Shown: positions 18,301 to 27,297, counted from the stretch's first letter. The stretch: DNA of 64,000 bases from Citrobacter arsenatis (GCF_004353845.1 NZ_CP037864.1:3286001-3350000), one strand, 5' to 3'. Numbers and translations are program-made. Notes: generated by a model from the sequence alone, not told the origin.

Positions 18301-18473
18301 TAAGTACCGGCGTAGGTGCCGAATTACGTCGTCCATTAGGGATTGGTATGGTCGGCGGCCTGCTGGTAAGCCAGGTATTAACCTTGTTTACCACCCCGGT
18401 GATTTATCTGCTGTTTGACCGTCTGTCGCTATATGTGAAAAGCCGCTTCCCGCGTCAGGAAGAGGAAGCGTAA
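15351..18473 (+). CDS. mdtB: MdtB, RND efflux transporter subunit
   Basis: A 1040-residue resistance-nodulation-division transporter with the usual 12-helix, two large periplasmic-loop plan. The first helix begins FILRPVATTLLMVAILLAGIIG, and the proton-relay helix carries GFVVDDAIVVIENISRY (about residue 400). The conserved NAIMMIDFAL segment lies near residue 930. It forms a B2C heterotrimer with MdtC that exports bile salts, novobiocin and related compounds. Directly abuts mdtC. Confidence 0.97.
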   Translation: MQVLPPNSAGGPSRLFILRPVATTLLMVAILLAGIIGYRFLPIAALPEVDYPTIQVVTLYPGASPDVMTSAVTAPLERQFGQMSGLKQMSSQSSGGASVVTLQFQLTLPLDVAEQEVQAAINAATNLLPNDLPNPPVYSKVNPADPPIMTLAVTSSAMPMTQVEDMVETRVAQKISQVSGVGLVTLSGGQRPAVRVKLNAQAIAALGLTSETIRTAITGANVNSAKGSLDGPTRAVTLSANDQMQSADEYRQLVVAYKNGAPVRLGDVATVEQGAENSWLGAWANKQQAIVMNVQRQPGANIISTADSIRQMLPQLTESLPKSVKVSVLSDRTTNIRASVADTQFELMLAIALVVMIIYLFLRNIPATIIPAVAVPLSLIGTFAVMVFLDFSINNLTLMALTIATGFVVDDAIVVIENISRYIEKGEKPLTAALKGAGEIGFTIISLTFSLIAVLIPLLFMGDIVGRLFREFAVTLAVAILISAVVSLTLTPMMCARMLNQASLRKQNRFSRASERMFDRVIAGYGHWLAKVLNHPWLTLSVALGTLALSVMLWVFIPKGFFPIQDNGIIQGTLQAPQSSSFASMAQRQRQVSDVILQDPAVESLTAFVGVDGTNPALNSARLQINLKPLDERDDRVQKVIARLQDAVDRVPGVDLYLQPTQDLTIDTQVSRTQYQFTLQATSLDALSTWVPQLLAKLQQLPQLSDVSSDWQDKGLVAYVNVNRDSASRLGISMADVDNALYNAFGQRLISTIYTQANQYRVVLEHDTNNTPGLAALDTIRLTSSDGGVVPLSAIASIEQRFAPLSINHLDQFPVTTISFNVPDEHSLGDAVQAILDAEKTLNLPANITTQFQGSTLAFQAALGNTIWLIVAAVVAMYIVLGVLYESFIHPITILSTLPTAGVGALLALMIAGSELDVIAIIGIILLIGIVKKNAIMMIDFALAAEREQGMAPREAIFQACLLRFRPILMTTLAALLGALPLMLSTGVGAELRRPLGIGMVGGLLVSQVLTLFTTPVIYLLFDRLSLYVKSRFPRQEEEA

Positions 18474-21400
18474 ATGAAATTTTTCGCGCTTTTCATTCAT
18501 CGTCCGGTAGCGACCATTCTCATCTCGGTGGCTATTACCCTGTGCGGCATACTCGGATTTCGTCTACTGCCGGTCGCCCCGCTGCCGCAGGTGGATTTTC
18601 CGGTGATCATGGTCAGCGCCTCATTACCGGGAGCCTCGCCTGAAACGATGGCGTCCTCGGTCGCGACCCCGCTGGAGCGCTCGTTGGGGCGCATCGCGGG
18701 CGTGAACGAAATGACCTCGAGCAGTTCGCTTGGCAGCACGCGCATTATTCTCGAGTTCAAATTCGACCGTGACATCAATGGCGCGGCGCGGGACGTTCAG
18801 GCCGCGATTAACGCGGCGCAAAGCCTGCTCCCCAGTGGGATGCCAAGCCGCCCCACATACCGTAAAGCCAACCCTTCCGATGCGCCAATCATGATCCTGA
18901 CGCTGACGTCGGATACATACTCGCAGGGGGAGCTGTATGACTTTGCATCAACTCAATTAGCACAAACCATCGCGCAAATCGATGGCGTGGGCGACGTGGA
19001 CGTTGGAGGCAGTTCTTTGCCTGCCGTGCGCGTAGGGCTTAATCCACAAGCGCTGTTTAACCAGGGCGTGTCGCTGGACGACGTGCGTAGCGCGATTGAC
19101 AACGCCAACGTGCGTAGGCCGCAGGGCGCTATCGAAAATGATGCTCATCGCTGGCAGGTACAAACCAATGATGAGCTGAAAACCGCCGCCGAATATCAGC
19201 CCATCATCATCCACTACAACAACGGCGCGGCAGTGCGACTGGGTGACGTTGCGTCCGTAACGGACTCGGTGCAGGACGTTCGTAACGCGGGGATGACCAA
19301 CGCCAAACCGGCCATTCTGCTGATGATCCGCAAGCTGCCGGAAGCCAATATTATTCAGACGGTAGACAGTATTCGCGCCAAATTACCGGAGCTACAAACG
19401 CTGGTCCCGGCCGCCATCGATCTGCAAATCGCCCAGGACCGTTCACCGACCATTCGCGCGTCACTGGAGGAAGTCGAACAGACGCTGATTATCTCCGTGG
19501 CGCTGGTTATCCTGGTGGTTTTTGTTTTCCTGCGCTCCGGGCGTGCGACCCTGATACCCGCAGTAGCGGTTCCGGTCTCGCTTATCGGGACCTTTGCCGC
19601 CATGTATCTATGCGGATTCAGCCTGAACAACCTGTCGTTGATGGCGCTAACCATCGCCACGGGATTTGTCGTAGATGACGCCATCGTAGTGCTGGAAAAT
19701 ATTTCCCGCCACCTGGAAGCAGGAATGAAGCCACTCCAGGCAGCATTACAGGGTACGCGCGAAGTGGGATTCACAGTGCTATCCATGAGCCTGTCGCTGG
19801 TGGCGGTGTTCCTGCCGCTGCTGTTAATGGGCGGATTGCCTGGGCGCTTGCTGCGCGAATTTGCCGTCACGCTGTCGGTTGCTATCGGTATCTCGCTGCT
19901 GGTGTCGCTGACATTAACACCAATGATGTGCGGCTGGATGCTCAAATCCAGCGCCCCGCGTGAACAGTCACGTAAACGAGGTTTTGGTCGTGTGCTGGTG
20001 GCGCTGCAGCAGAGTTACGGCACCTCGCTTAAATGGGTGCTACGCCATACGCGACTGGTAGGCGTGGTATTACTTGGCACCATTGCGTTGAATATCTGGC
20101 TTTATATTTCCATTCCCAAGACCTTCTTCCCGGAGCAGGATACGGGCGTATTGATGGGGGGGATCCAGGCCGACCAGAGCATTTCTTTCCAGGCGATGCG
20201 CGGCAAACTGCAGGATTTTATGAAGATCATCCGCGACGACCCGGCGGTGAATAACGTCACCGGCTTTACCGGTGGTTCACGGGTTAACAGCGGGATGATG
20301 TTTATTACTCTCAAGCCACGCGATGAGCGCCGTGAAACCGCTCAGCAGGTGATCGACCGCCTGCGCGTCGCGCTTGCCAAAGAACCCGGAGCAAACCTGT
20401 TTCTGATGGCGGTGCAGGATATCCGCGTCGGTGGTCGTCAGGCCAACGCCAGCTATCAATACACACTGCTGTCCGACTCCCTCGCGGCGCTGCGCGAGTG
20501 GGAACCGAAGATCCGAAAGGCGCTTGCCGCCCTGCCCCAACTCGCTGACGTCAACTCCGATCAGCAGGACAATGGCGCGGAAATGAGTCTGATTTACGAT
20601 CGCGACACCATGTCTCGTCTGGGAATCGACGTTGCCGCCGCCAACAGCCTGTTGAATAACGCTTTCGGACAACGGCAGATTTCAACGATCTATCAACCGA
20701 TGAACCAATACAAAGTGGTGATGGAGGTTGATCGACGTTACACCCAGGACATCAGCGCGCTGGATAAAATGTTCGTCATCAACAACGACGGTAAGGCCAT
20801 CCCGCTATCGTACTTTGCTAAATGGCAACCGGCGAATGCGCCGCTGTCGGTAAACCATCAGGGCTTGTCCGCCGCCTCAACCGTGTCGTTTAACCTGCCG
20901 ACAGGTTCTTCACTGTCCGAAGCGACAGAGGCTATCAACAGAACCATGACCCAGCTCGGCGTCCCCTCCACGGTGCGCGGCAGCTTTGCCGGTACGGCAC
21001 AGGTATTTCAGGACACCATGAACTCACAGATGATCCTGATTATCGCCGCCATCGCCACGGTCTATATCGTGTTGGGTATGCTGTACGAAAGCTATGTGCA
21101 TCCGCTGACCATTCTCTCCACGCTTCCGTCCGCTGGCGTTGGGGCTTTACTGGCGCTGGAGCTGTTCAATGCCCCGTTCAGCCTAATCGCCCTGATAGGG
21201 ATCATGCTATTAATTGGCATTGTGAAGAAAAACGCCATCATGATGGTCGATTTTGCGCTGGAAGCGCAGAGAAACGGCAAGCTACAGCCGGAAGAAGCTA
21301 TTTTTCAGGCCTGCCTGTTGCGCTTTCGCCCAATAATGATGACCACTCTGGCGGCGTTATTTGGCGCGTTGCCACTGGTGTTATCCGCAGGGGATGGCTC

Positions 21401-21554
21401 CGAACTGCGCCAGCCTTTGGGGATAACCATCGTCGGTGGGCTGGTCGTGAGCCAACTGCTGACGCTGTATACCACCCCCGTGGTTTATCTCTTTTTCGAC
21501 CGTCTGCGTCTGCGTTTTTCGCGTAAAAACAGCAAACCGGTAGCAGAGTTATGA
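18474..21554 (+). CDS. mdtC: MdtC, RND efflux transporter subunit
   Basis: A 1026-residue RND protein and paralog of MdtB, with matching landmarks: FIHRPVATILISVAITLCGILGF at the start, GFVVDDAIVVLENISRH in the proton-relay helix and NAIMMVDFALEAQ late in the protein. It forms the MdtB2C transporter and is the drug-extruding partner in the known complex. The start codon follows the mdtB stop without a gap, and the stop overlaps mdtD by four bases. Confidence 0.97.
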   Translation: MKFFALFIHRPVATILISVAITLCGILGFRLLPVAPLPQVDFPVIMVSASLPGASPETMASSVATPLERSLGRIAGVNEMTSSSSLGSTRIILEFKFDRDINGAARDVQAAINAAQSLLPSGMPSRPTYRKANPSDAPIMILTLTSDTYSQGELYDFASTQLAQTIAQIDGVGDVDVGGSSLPAVRVGLNPQALFNQGVSLDDVRSAIDNANVRRPQGAIENDAHRWQVQTNDELKTAAEYQPIIIHYNNGAAVRLGDVASVTDSVQDVRNAGMTNAKPAILLMIRKLPEANIIQTVDSIRAKLPELQTLVPAAIDLQIAQDRSPTIRASLEEVEQTLIISVALVILVVFVFLRSGRATLIPAVAVPVSLIGTFAAMYLCGFSLNNLSLMALTIATGFVVDDAIVVLENISRHLEAGMKPLQAALQGTREVGFTVLSMSLSLVAVFLPLLLMGGLPGRLLREFAVTLSVAIGISLLVSLTLTPMMCGWMLKSSAPREQSRKRGFGRVLVALQQSYGTSLKWVLRHTRLVGVVLLGTIALNIWLYISIPKTFFPEQDTGVLMGGIQADQSISFQAMRGKLQDFMKIIRDDPAVNNVTGFTGGSRVNSGMMFITLKPRDERRETAQQVIDRLRVALAKEPGANLFLMAVQDIRVGGRQANASYQYTLLSDSLAALREWEPKIRKALAALPQLADVNSDQQDNGAEMSLIYDRDTMSRLGIDVAAANSLLNNAFGQRQISTIYQPMNQYKVVMEVDRRYTQDISALDKMFVINNDGKAIPLSYFAKWQPANAPLSVNHQGLSAASTVSFNLPTGSSLSEATEAINRTMTQLGVPSTVRGSFAGTAQVFQDTMNSQMILIIAAIATVYIVLGMLYESYVHPLTILSTLPSAGVGALLALELFNAPFSLIALIGIMLLIGIVKKNAIMMVDFALEAQRNGKLQPEEAIFQACLLRFRPIMMTTLAALFGALPLVLSAGDGSELRQPLGITIVGGLVVSQLLTLYTTPVVYLFFDRLRLRFSRKNSKPVAEL

Positions 21555-22963
21555 CAGAACTTCCCGACAGCACCCGCTGGCAACTTTGGATTGTGGCATT
21601 CGGCTTTTTTATGCAGTCGCTGGATACCACCATCGTGAATACCGCGCTTCCCTCGATGGCGGCAAGCCTCGGGGAAAGCCCGTTACACATGCATATGGTC
21701 ATTGTGTCATATGTTTTAACCGTAGCCGTGATGCTGCCCGCCAGCGGATGGCTGGCGGACAAAGTTGGCGTGCGTAATATCTTCTTCACCGCCATTATCC
21801 TGTTTACGCTTGGCTCGTTGTTTTGCGCCTGGTCCAACACGCTCAACGAACTGGTGATGGCGCGCGTCTTACAAGGCGTTGGCGGTGCGATGATGGTGCC
21901 GGTCGGCAGGCTAACGGTGATGAAAATCGTCCCGCGTGAGCAATATATGGCGGCGATGACGTTTGTCACTTTACCCGGCCAGATTGGCCCGCTGCTGGGC
22001 CCGGCGTTAGGTGGAATTCTGGTTGAGTACGCCTCCTGGCACTGGATATTTTTAATTAACATTCCGGTGGGTATTGTCGGTGCAATAGCAACGTTGATGC
22101 TGATGCCCAACTACACCATGCAAACCCGACGTTTCGATCTCTCGGGATTCGCGATGCTGGCGGTCGGCATGGCGGTGCTAACGCTGGCGCTTGATGGCAG
22201 TAAAGGAACCGGCCTCTCCAGTATCACGCTGGCGGCGTTGGTTATCTGCGGGGTGCTGGCCATTGCGCTGTATCTGAAACACGCCCATCGTAATCCACGT
22301 GCGCTGTTTAGCCTGAATCTGTTTCGCACCCCCACCTTTTCGCTCGGTCTGTTCGGTAGTTTTGCCGGGCGCATTGGTAGCGGTATGCTGCCGTTTATGA
22401 CGCCGGTGTTTTTACAGATTGGCCTCGGTTTTTCACCTTTTCATGCCGGGCTGATGATGATCCCAATGGTGCTCGGCAGTATGGGCATGAAGCGCATTGT
22501 GGTGCAGGTCGTTAACCGCTTTGGCTATCGTCGCGTATTGGTCGCCACAACGCTTGGTCTGTCGCTGGTCAGTTTGCTGCTGATGACCACCGCGCTGCTC
22601 GGCTGGTATTACGCCCTACCTTTCGTGCTGTTCTTACAGGGAATGGTCAACTCAACGCGCTTTTCATCCATGAACACCCTGACGTTAAAAGATCTGCCTG
22701 ACGACCTCGCCAGCAGCGGTAACAGCCTGCTGTCGATGATCATGCAACTGTCGATGAGCATTGGGGTAACCATCGCGGGCCTGTTGTTAGGCATGTTCGG
22801 CCAACAGCATATCGCCATCGACAGCGGTAGCACACATACCGTCTTTATGTATACCTGGCTGTGCATCGCATTCATTATTGCGCTGCCCGCCATTATTTTT
22901 GCCCGCGTGCCGAACGACACGCAAACCAACGCGGTGATTTCACGGCGTAAAAGGAGCACCTGA
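21551..22963 (+). CDS. mdtD: MdtD (IceT), major facilitator superfamily exporter
   Basis: A 470-residue MFS protein of the DHA2 type (about 14 predicted helices). The motif-C/signature region is DTTIVNTALPSMA near the N terminus, followed by the loop motif GWLADKVGVRN. It lies in the mdtABC-baeSR operon with ATGA and TGATG overlaps on both sides. The E. coli protein has been linked to citrate/iron export and not to the MdtABC pump itself; I carry that over only as a likely role. Confidence 0.93.
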   Translation: MTELPDSTRWQLWIVAFGFFMQSLDTTIVNTALPSMAASLGESPLHMHMVIVSYVLTVAVMLPASGWLADKVGVRNIFFTAIILFTLGSLFCAWSNTLNELVMARVLQGVGGAMMVPVGRLTVMKIVPREQYMAAMTFVTLPGQIGPLLGPALGGILVEYASWHWIFLINIPVGIVGAIATLMLMPNYTMQTRRFDLSGFAMLAVGMAVLTLALDGSKGTGLSSITLAALVICGVLAIALYLKHAHRNPRALFSLNLFRTPTFSLGLFGSFAGRIGSGMLPFMTPVFLQIGLGFSPFHAGLMMIPMVLGSMGMKRIVVQVVNRFGYRRVLVATTLGLSLVSLLLMTTALLGWYYALPFVLFLQGMVNSTRFSSMNTLTLKDLPDDLASSGNSLLSMIMQLSMSIGVTIAGLLLGMFGQQHIAIDSGSTHTVFMYTWLCIAFIIALPAIIFARVPNDTQTNAVISRRKRST

Positions 22964-24366
22964 TGAAGTTCTGGCGGCCTGGTATCACCGGCAAACTGTT
23001 TCTGGCGATTTTCGCCACCTGCATTGTATTGCTGATCAGCATGCACTGGGCCGTACGCATCAGCTTCGAACGAGGTTTTATTGACTATATCAAGCACGGC
23101 AACGAACAGCGGCTGCAAATGCTCAGCGATGCATTAAGCGAGCAGTATGAGCAACACGGCAACTGGCGGTTCCTGCGCAATAACGATCGTTTTGTGTTTC
23201 AGATCCTACGTTCTTTTGAACACGATAACGACGATGATAAACCAGGTCCAGGCATGCCGCCGCACGGCTGGCGTACGCAGTTTTGGGTTGTCGATCAAAA
23301 TGCCCGCGTGCTGGTTGGCCCGCGTGGTCCGGTCCCGCACGACGGTATGCGCCATCCTATCCGCGTCAACGGTAGCGAAGTGGGTGCCGTGATTGCCTCT
23401 CCCGTGGAACGCTTAACGCGGAATACGGATATCAATTTCGACATGCAGCAAAGACGCTCCAGTTGGCTTATCGTCGCGCTCTCCACGATCCTGGCGGCGC
23501 TGGCGACGTTTACGCTGGCGCGCAGCCTGCTGGCCCCGGTCAAGCGGTTGGTGGAAGGTACGCACAAACTGGCGGCAGGCGATTTCACCACTCGTGTTGC
23601 GCCAACCAGTACGGACGAGCTGGGCAAGCTGGCGCAGGACTTCAACCAACTTGCCAGTACGCTGGAAAAAAACCAGCAAATGCGTCGAGATTTCATGGCC
23701 GATATTTCTCACGAACTGCGCACGCCGCTGGCGGTGTTGCGCGGTGAACTGGAGGCCATTCAGGATGGCGTACGCCAGTTTACCCCTGACTCCGTTGCCT
23801 CGTTGCAGGCTGAAGTCGGTACGCTCACCAAGCTGGTGAACGATCTTCATCAGCTCTCTATGTCTGACGAAGGCGCGTTGGCTTACCAGAAAACCTCGCT
23901 GGATTTGATTCCCCTTCTTGAGGTGGCAAGCGGCGCATTCCGCGAACGCTTTGCCAGCCGTGGACTGACGATACAGCTTTCGCTCCCCGACAGCATGACG
24001 GTATTTGGCGATAGGGATCGTCTGATGCAGTTGTTCAACAATCTGCTGGAAAACAGCCTGCGCTACACCGACAGCGGCGGCGGGCTGCACATCAGCGCCG
24101 AACAACGCGAGCGCATGGTTTTAATAACCTTTGCGGATTCCGCTCCCGGCGTAAGTGACGACCAGCTACAGAAGCTGTTTGAGCGATTTTATCGCACCGA
24201 AGGTTCGCGTAACCGCGCCAGCGGAGGTTCCGGTTTGGGGCTGGCTATTTGCGTCAATATCGTACAAGCGCATAATGGTCTGATCCGCGCCGCCCATTCG
24301 CCTTTTGGCGGGGTTAGCATTACAGTAGAGCTACCGCTGGAACGCGATTTACAGAGAGATGTATGA
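22963..24366 (+). CDS. baeS: BaeS, envelope-stress sensor histidine kinase
   Basis: A 467-residue kinase. Two membrane helices (about 10-31 and 165-187) flank a periplasmic sensor domain of about 130 residues. They are followed by HAMP (to about 240), the HisKA H-box DISHELRTPLAVLRGELEA (phospho-acceptor His near 250) and a HATPase with LFNNLLENSLRYTDSG (N box) and GGSGLGLAI (G box). It senses indole, flavonoids, metals and envelope damage, and phosphorylates BaeR. Its start overlaps the mdtD stop; its stop overlaps baeR. Confidence 0.96.
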   Translation: MKFWRPGITGKLFLAIFATCIVLLISMHWAVRISFERGFIDYIKHGNEQRLQMLSDALSEQYEQHGNWRFLRNNDRFVFQILRSFEHDNDDDKPGPGMPPHGWRTQFWVVDQNARVLVGPRGPVPHDGMRHPIRVNGSEVGAVIASPVERLTRNTDINFDMQQRRSSWLIVALSTILAALATFTLARSLLAPVKRLVEGTHKLAAGDFTTRVAPTSTDELGKLAQDFNQLASTLEKNQQMRRDFMADISHELRTPLAVLRGELEAIQDGVRQFTPDSVASLQAEVGTLTKLVNDLHQLSMSDEGALAYQKTSLDLIPLLEVASGAFRERFASRGLTIQLSLPDSMTVFGDRDRLMQLFNNLLENSLRYTDSGGGLHISAEQRERMVLITFADSAPGVSDDQLQKLFERFYRTEGSRNRASGGSGLGLAICVNIVQAHNGLIRAAHSPFGGVSITVELPLERDLQRDV

Positions 24367-25085
24367 CTGAGTTACCCATTGATGAAAACACGCCGCGTAT
24401 TCTGATCGTGGAAGACGAGCCCAAGCTGGGGCAACTGCTTATCGATTATCTACGTGCAGCAAGTTACGCGCCTACGCTCATCAGCCATGGCGATTTGGTG
24501 CTGCCTTACGTGCGTCAAACGCCGCCCGATCTGATCCTGTTGGATCTGATGCTGCCTGGCACCGATGGTCTGACGCTGTGTCGTGAAATCCGTCGATTCT
24601 CTGAAATTCCTATCATGATGGTAACCGCCAAGATAGAAGAGATTGATCGCCTGCTGGGGCTGGAGATCGGTGCGGATGATTATATTTGCAAACCCTACAG
24701 CCCGCGCGAAGTCGTGGCTCGCGTGAAAACAATTCTGCGCCGCTGCAAGCCACAGCGCGAATTACAACAAATGGATGCCAACAGCCCGCTGATTGTCGAT
24801 GAAGGTCGCTTTCAGGCGTCCTGGCGTGGGAAAATGCTCGACTTAACGCCGGCTGAATTTCGCTTACTCAAGACGTTGTCGCATGAACCGGGAAAAGTGT
24901 TCTCCCGTGAGCAGTTGCTCAACCATCTGTATGACGATTACCGCGTCGTTACCGACCGTACCATCGACAGCCATATTAAGAACCTGCGACGCAAGCTGGA
25001 GTCGCTGGATGCGGAGCAGTCGTTTATCCGCGCGGTCTATGGCGTAGGCTATCGCTGGGAAGCCGACGCCTGTCGAATTGCTTAA
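24363..25085 (+). CDS. baeR: BaeR, OmpR-family response regulator
   Basis: A 240-residue regulator with receiver-domain acidic pocket IVEDEP and phosphorylated Asp61 in LILLDLMLPGTDG. The C-terminal winged-helix DNA-binding domain runs from LDLTPAEFRLLKTL to DRTIDSHIKNLRRKLE. It activates mdtABCD, acrD and spy in E. coli. Last gene of the operon; a BaeR box precedes mdtA, so the operon is likely auto-activated. Confidence 0.97.
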   Translation: MTELPIDENTPRILIVEDEPKLGQLLIDYLRAASYAPTLISHGDLVLPYVRQTPPDLILLDLMLPGTDGLTLCREIRRFSEIPIMMVTAKIEEIDRLLGLEIGADDYICKPYSPREVVARVKTILRRCKPQRELQQMDANSPLIVDEGRFQASWRGKMLDLTPAEFRLLKTLSHEPGKVFSREQLLNHLYDDYRVVTDRTIDSHIKNLRRKLESLDAEQSFIRAVYGVGYRWEADACRIA

Positions 25086-25219
25086 ACACTCCTGCCCTTC
25101 AGGGGTCCGCGGCTTCGTGGGCCCTGCGACTAGCAACTCTCCAAATATCGCTCATACTCTTTCTGACAACATTGTCGTCAATAACTGTTTGATATAAAAC
25201 TTTTAATCAAGGAGTTCAT

Positions 25220-25552
25220 ATGGCTGGTTGGTTTGAATTAAGTAAGAGTAGCGATGATCAGTACCGCTTTGTTCTTAAAGCTGGAAATGGGGAAATAATC
25301 CTTACCAGTGAGCTTTACACTACAAAAGGCGCTGCAGAAAAAGGGATCGCATCTGTACAGGCTAACAGCCCTCTGGACGAACGTTATGAGAAAAAAACAG
25401 CCACCAATGGCAAATTACATTTCAACCTGAAAGCTGCAAATCACCAGATTATTGGTAGCAGCCAACTGTATGCGAATGAACAGTCACGCGAGACCGGTAT
25501 TGCTTCAGTTAAGACCAATGGGGTCAGTCAGACGATAAAAGATAAGACCTGA
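25220..25552 (+). CDS. yegP: YegP, two-repeat DUF1508 protein
   Basis: A 110-residue protein made of two tandem DUF1508 repeats. Each contains the pattern F-x-L-K-A-x-N-x-x-I-I (RFVLKAGNGEIILTSELY and HFNLKAANHQIIGSSQLY) followed by GIASV. The function is unknown; the fold is a small beta-sheet dimer in known structures. A good AAGGAG ribosome-binding site precedes the ATG. Monocistronic, with its own terminator. Confidence 0.93.
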   Translation: MAGWFELSKSSDDQYRFVLKAGNGEIILTSELYTTKGAAEKGIASVQANSPLDERYEKKTATNGKLHFNLKAANHQIIGSSQLYANEQSRETGIASVKTNGVSQTIKDKT

Positions 25553-25565
25553 TAATTACTCGCTT

Positions 25566-25603
25566 AGCCGGGTAACGCAACGATGTCGCCCGGCGTTTTT
25601 CTT
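25566..25603 (+). terminator. Rho-independent terminator after yegP
   Basis: The stem GCCGGG/CCCGGC encloses a 15-base loop and is followed by GTTTTTCTTT. Confidence 0.75.
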
Positions 25604-25711
25604 TACCTGCCTTCCCCGCAGCGCTACAATGCCCGCCCTTAATATGGGGGCACTCCCCTAACCGCCTCATTGAGTGAGGCGAGTCTGACCTGTCATCAGA
25701 ACGAGAAAATT

Positions 25712-27073
25712 ATGTTTAAACCGGAACTCCTTTCCCCGGCGGGAACGCTGAAAAACATGCGTTACGCTTTCGCCTATGGCGCAGATGCTGTGTATGCGGG
25801 CCAACCGCGTTATTCACTGCGCGTGCGCAACAACGAATTCAACCACGAAAACCTGCAGCTCGGCATTAATGAAGCCCACGAACTGGGTAAAAAATTCTAT
25901 GTGGTGGTTAACATTGCCCCGCACAACGCCAAGCTGAAAACATTCATTCGTGATCTGAAACCGGTGGTGGAAATGGGACCGGATGCACTGATCATGTCCG
26001 ATCCTGGTCTGATTATGCTGGTGCGCGAAAACTTCCCTGATATGGACATTCACCTTTCGGTCCAGGCTAACGCCGTAAACTGGGCGACGGTGAAATTCTG
26101 GAAGCAAATGGGGCTAACCCGCGTGATCCTCTCTCGCGAACTGTCGCTGGAAGAAATCGAAGAGATCCGCACCCATGTGCCAGATATGGAGCTTGAGATC
26201 TTCGTTCACGGTGCGCTGTGCATGGCCTACTCCGGTCGCTGCCTGCTCTCTGGCTACATCAACAAGCGTGACCCGAACCAGGGTACCTGTACCAATGCCT
26301 GTCGCTGGGAATACAACGTGCAGGAAGGCAAAGAAGACGTGGTGGGCAATATCGTGCATAAGTACGAGCCTATCCCGGTACAAAACGTTGAGCCTACGCT
26401 GGGTATCGGCGCACCGACCGACAAAGTTTTTATGATTGAAGAAGCCCAGCGTCCGGGTGAGTATATGACCGCGTTCGAAGATGAACACGGCACTTACATC
26501 ATGAACTCGAAGGATTTGCGTGCTATAGCCCACGTTGAGCGTCTGACGCAGATGGGCGTGCATTCGCTGAAGATCGAAGGACGTACCAAGTCATACTATT
26601 ACTGCGCACGTACCGCGCAGGTTTATCGCAAAGCCATTGATGATGCCGCTGCCGGTAAACCGTTCGACCCGCAACTGCTGGAAACGCTGGAAGGCCTGGC
26701 GCATCGCGGTTACACCGAAGGGTTCCTGCGCCGCCATACGCATGACGACTATCAGAACTATGAATACGGATTCTCTGTTTCTGAGCGCCAGCAGTTTGTC
26801 GGCGAATTCACTGGCGAGCGTAAAGGCGAGCTGGCAGCCGTACTGGTCAAAAACAAATTCACCGTTGGCGACAGCCTGGAGCTGATGACCCCGCAGGGCA
26901 ACATCAACTTTACCCTTGAGCAGATGGAAAACGCCAAAGGCGAAGCGATGCCAGTTGCGCCAGGCGATGGTTACACCGTGTGGATGCCTGTACCGGAGGA
27001 TATCGATCTGAATTATGCATTGTTGATGCGTAATTTTACCGGTGAGTCCACGCGCAACCCGCATGCTAAGTAG
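25712..27073 (+). CDS. trhP: TrhP (YegQ), tRNA uridine-34 hydroxylation U32-family protein
   Basis: Start MFKPELLSPAGTLKNMRYAFAYGADAVY gives 453 residues; the longer frame begins 42 bases earlier without support. Peptidase U32-family signature EIFVHGALCMAYSGRC (about 165-180) is followed by further conserved cysteines in GTCTNACRWEY, likely ligands of an iron-sulfur cluster. The E. coli enzyme makes 5-hydroxyuridine at tRNA position 34 from prephenate. Despite the family name no protease activity is expected. Followed by cyaR. Confidence 0.95.
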   Translation: MFKPELLSPAGTLKNMRYAFAYGADAVYAGQPRYSLRVRNNEFNHENLQLGINEAHELGKKFYVVVNIAPHNAKLKTFIRDLKPVVEMGPDALIMSDPGLIMLVRENFPDMDIHLSVQANAVNWATVKFWKQMGLTRVILSRELSLEEIEEIRTHVPDMELEIFVHGALCMAYSGRCLLSGYINKRDPNQGTCTNACRWEYNVQEGKEDVVGNIVHKYEPIPVQNVEPTLGIGAPTDKVFMIEEAQRPGEYMTAFEDEHGTYIMNSKDLRAIAHVERLTQMGVHSLKIEGRTKSYYYCARTAQVYRKAIDDAAAGKPFDPQLLETLEGLAHRGYTEGFLRRHTHDDYQNYEYGFSVSERQQFVGEFTGERKGELAAVLVKNKFTVGDSLELMTPQGNINFTLEQMENAKGEAMPVAPGDGYTVWMPVPEDIDLNYALLMRNFTGESTRNPHAK

Positions 27074-27108
27074 TTAATTACGGTTATTTTTCAGCGTTCG
27101 GAAGATTC

Positions 27109-27124
27109 TTAGAAATCGATCACA
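27109..27124 (+). promoter_or_regulatory. CRP site of cyaR
   Basis: TTAGA-N6-TCACA is a CRP half-palindrome with a perfect right arm. Its centre is about 42.5 bases upstream of the inferred CyaR start, the class II position. The -10 TATTAT (27146-27151) follows. CyaR is known to be cAMP-CRP activated in E. coli and Salmonella. Confidence 0.8.
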
Positions 27125-27158
27125 TACCGTTTCGTTCATTAAGGGTATTATCGCTTCC

Positions 27159-27244
27159 GCTGAAAAACATAACCCATAAATGCTAGCTGTACCAGGAACC
27201 ACCTCCTTAGCCTGCGTAATCTCCCTTACGCAGGCTTATTTTTT
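27159..27244 (+). ncRNA. cyaR: CyaR (RyeE) small RNA
   Basis: The 86-base stretch starts GCTGAAAAACATAACCCATA, contains the seed ACCAGGAACCACCTCCTTAG and ends in the hairpin GCCTGCGTAATCTCCCTTAC...GC followed by TTATTTTTT. This matches E. coli CyaR nearly base for base and lies at its usual position after yegQ. It is an Hfq-dependent repressor of ompX, luxS, nadE and other messages when cAMP-CRP is active. The terminator doubles as a P2-type phage attachment core. Confidence 0.95.
27211..27244 (+). other. P2-type phage attachment core (attB locI) in the CyaR terminator
   Basis: The minus strand reads AAAAAATAAGCCTGCGTAAG then GGAGATT. From memory the P2 attachment core begins AAAAAATAAGCCCGTGTAAG, so the two differ at only two positions, which also keep the hairpin paired. 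No prophage is present. The site is empty, or was used for other rearrangements. Confidence 0.75.
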
Positions 27245-27297
27245 GCCTGCCGTTTAAACTCTCCGAGCGCCCCAATCCAAATCTCTACTTTCAGGCG

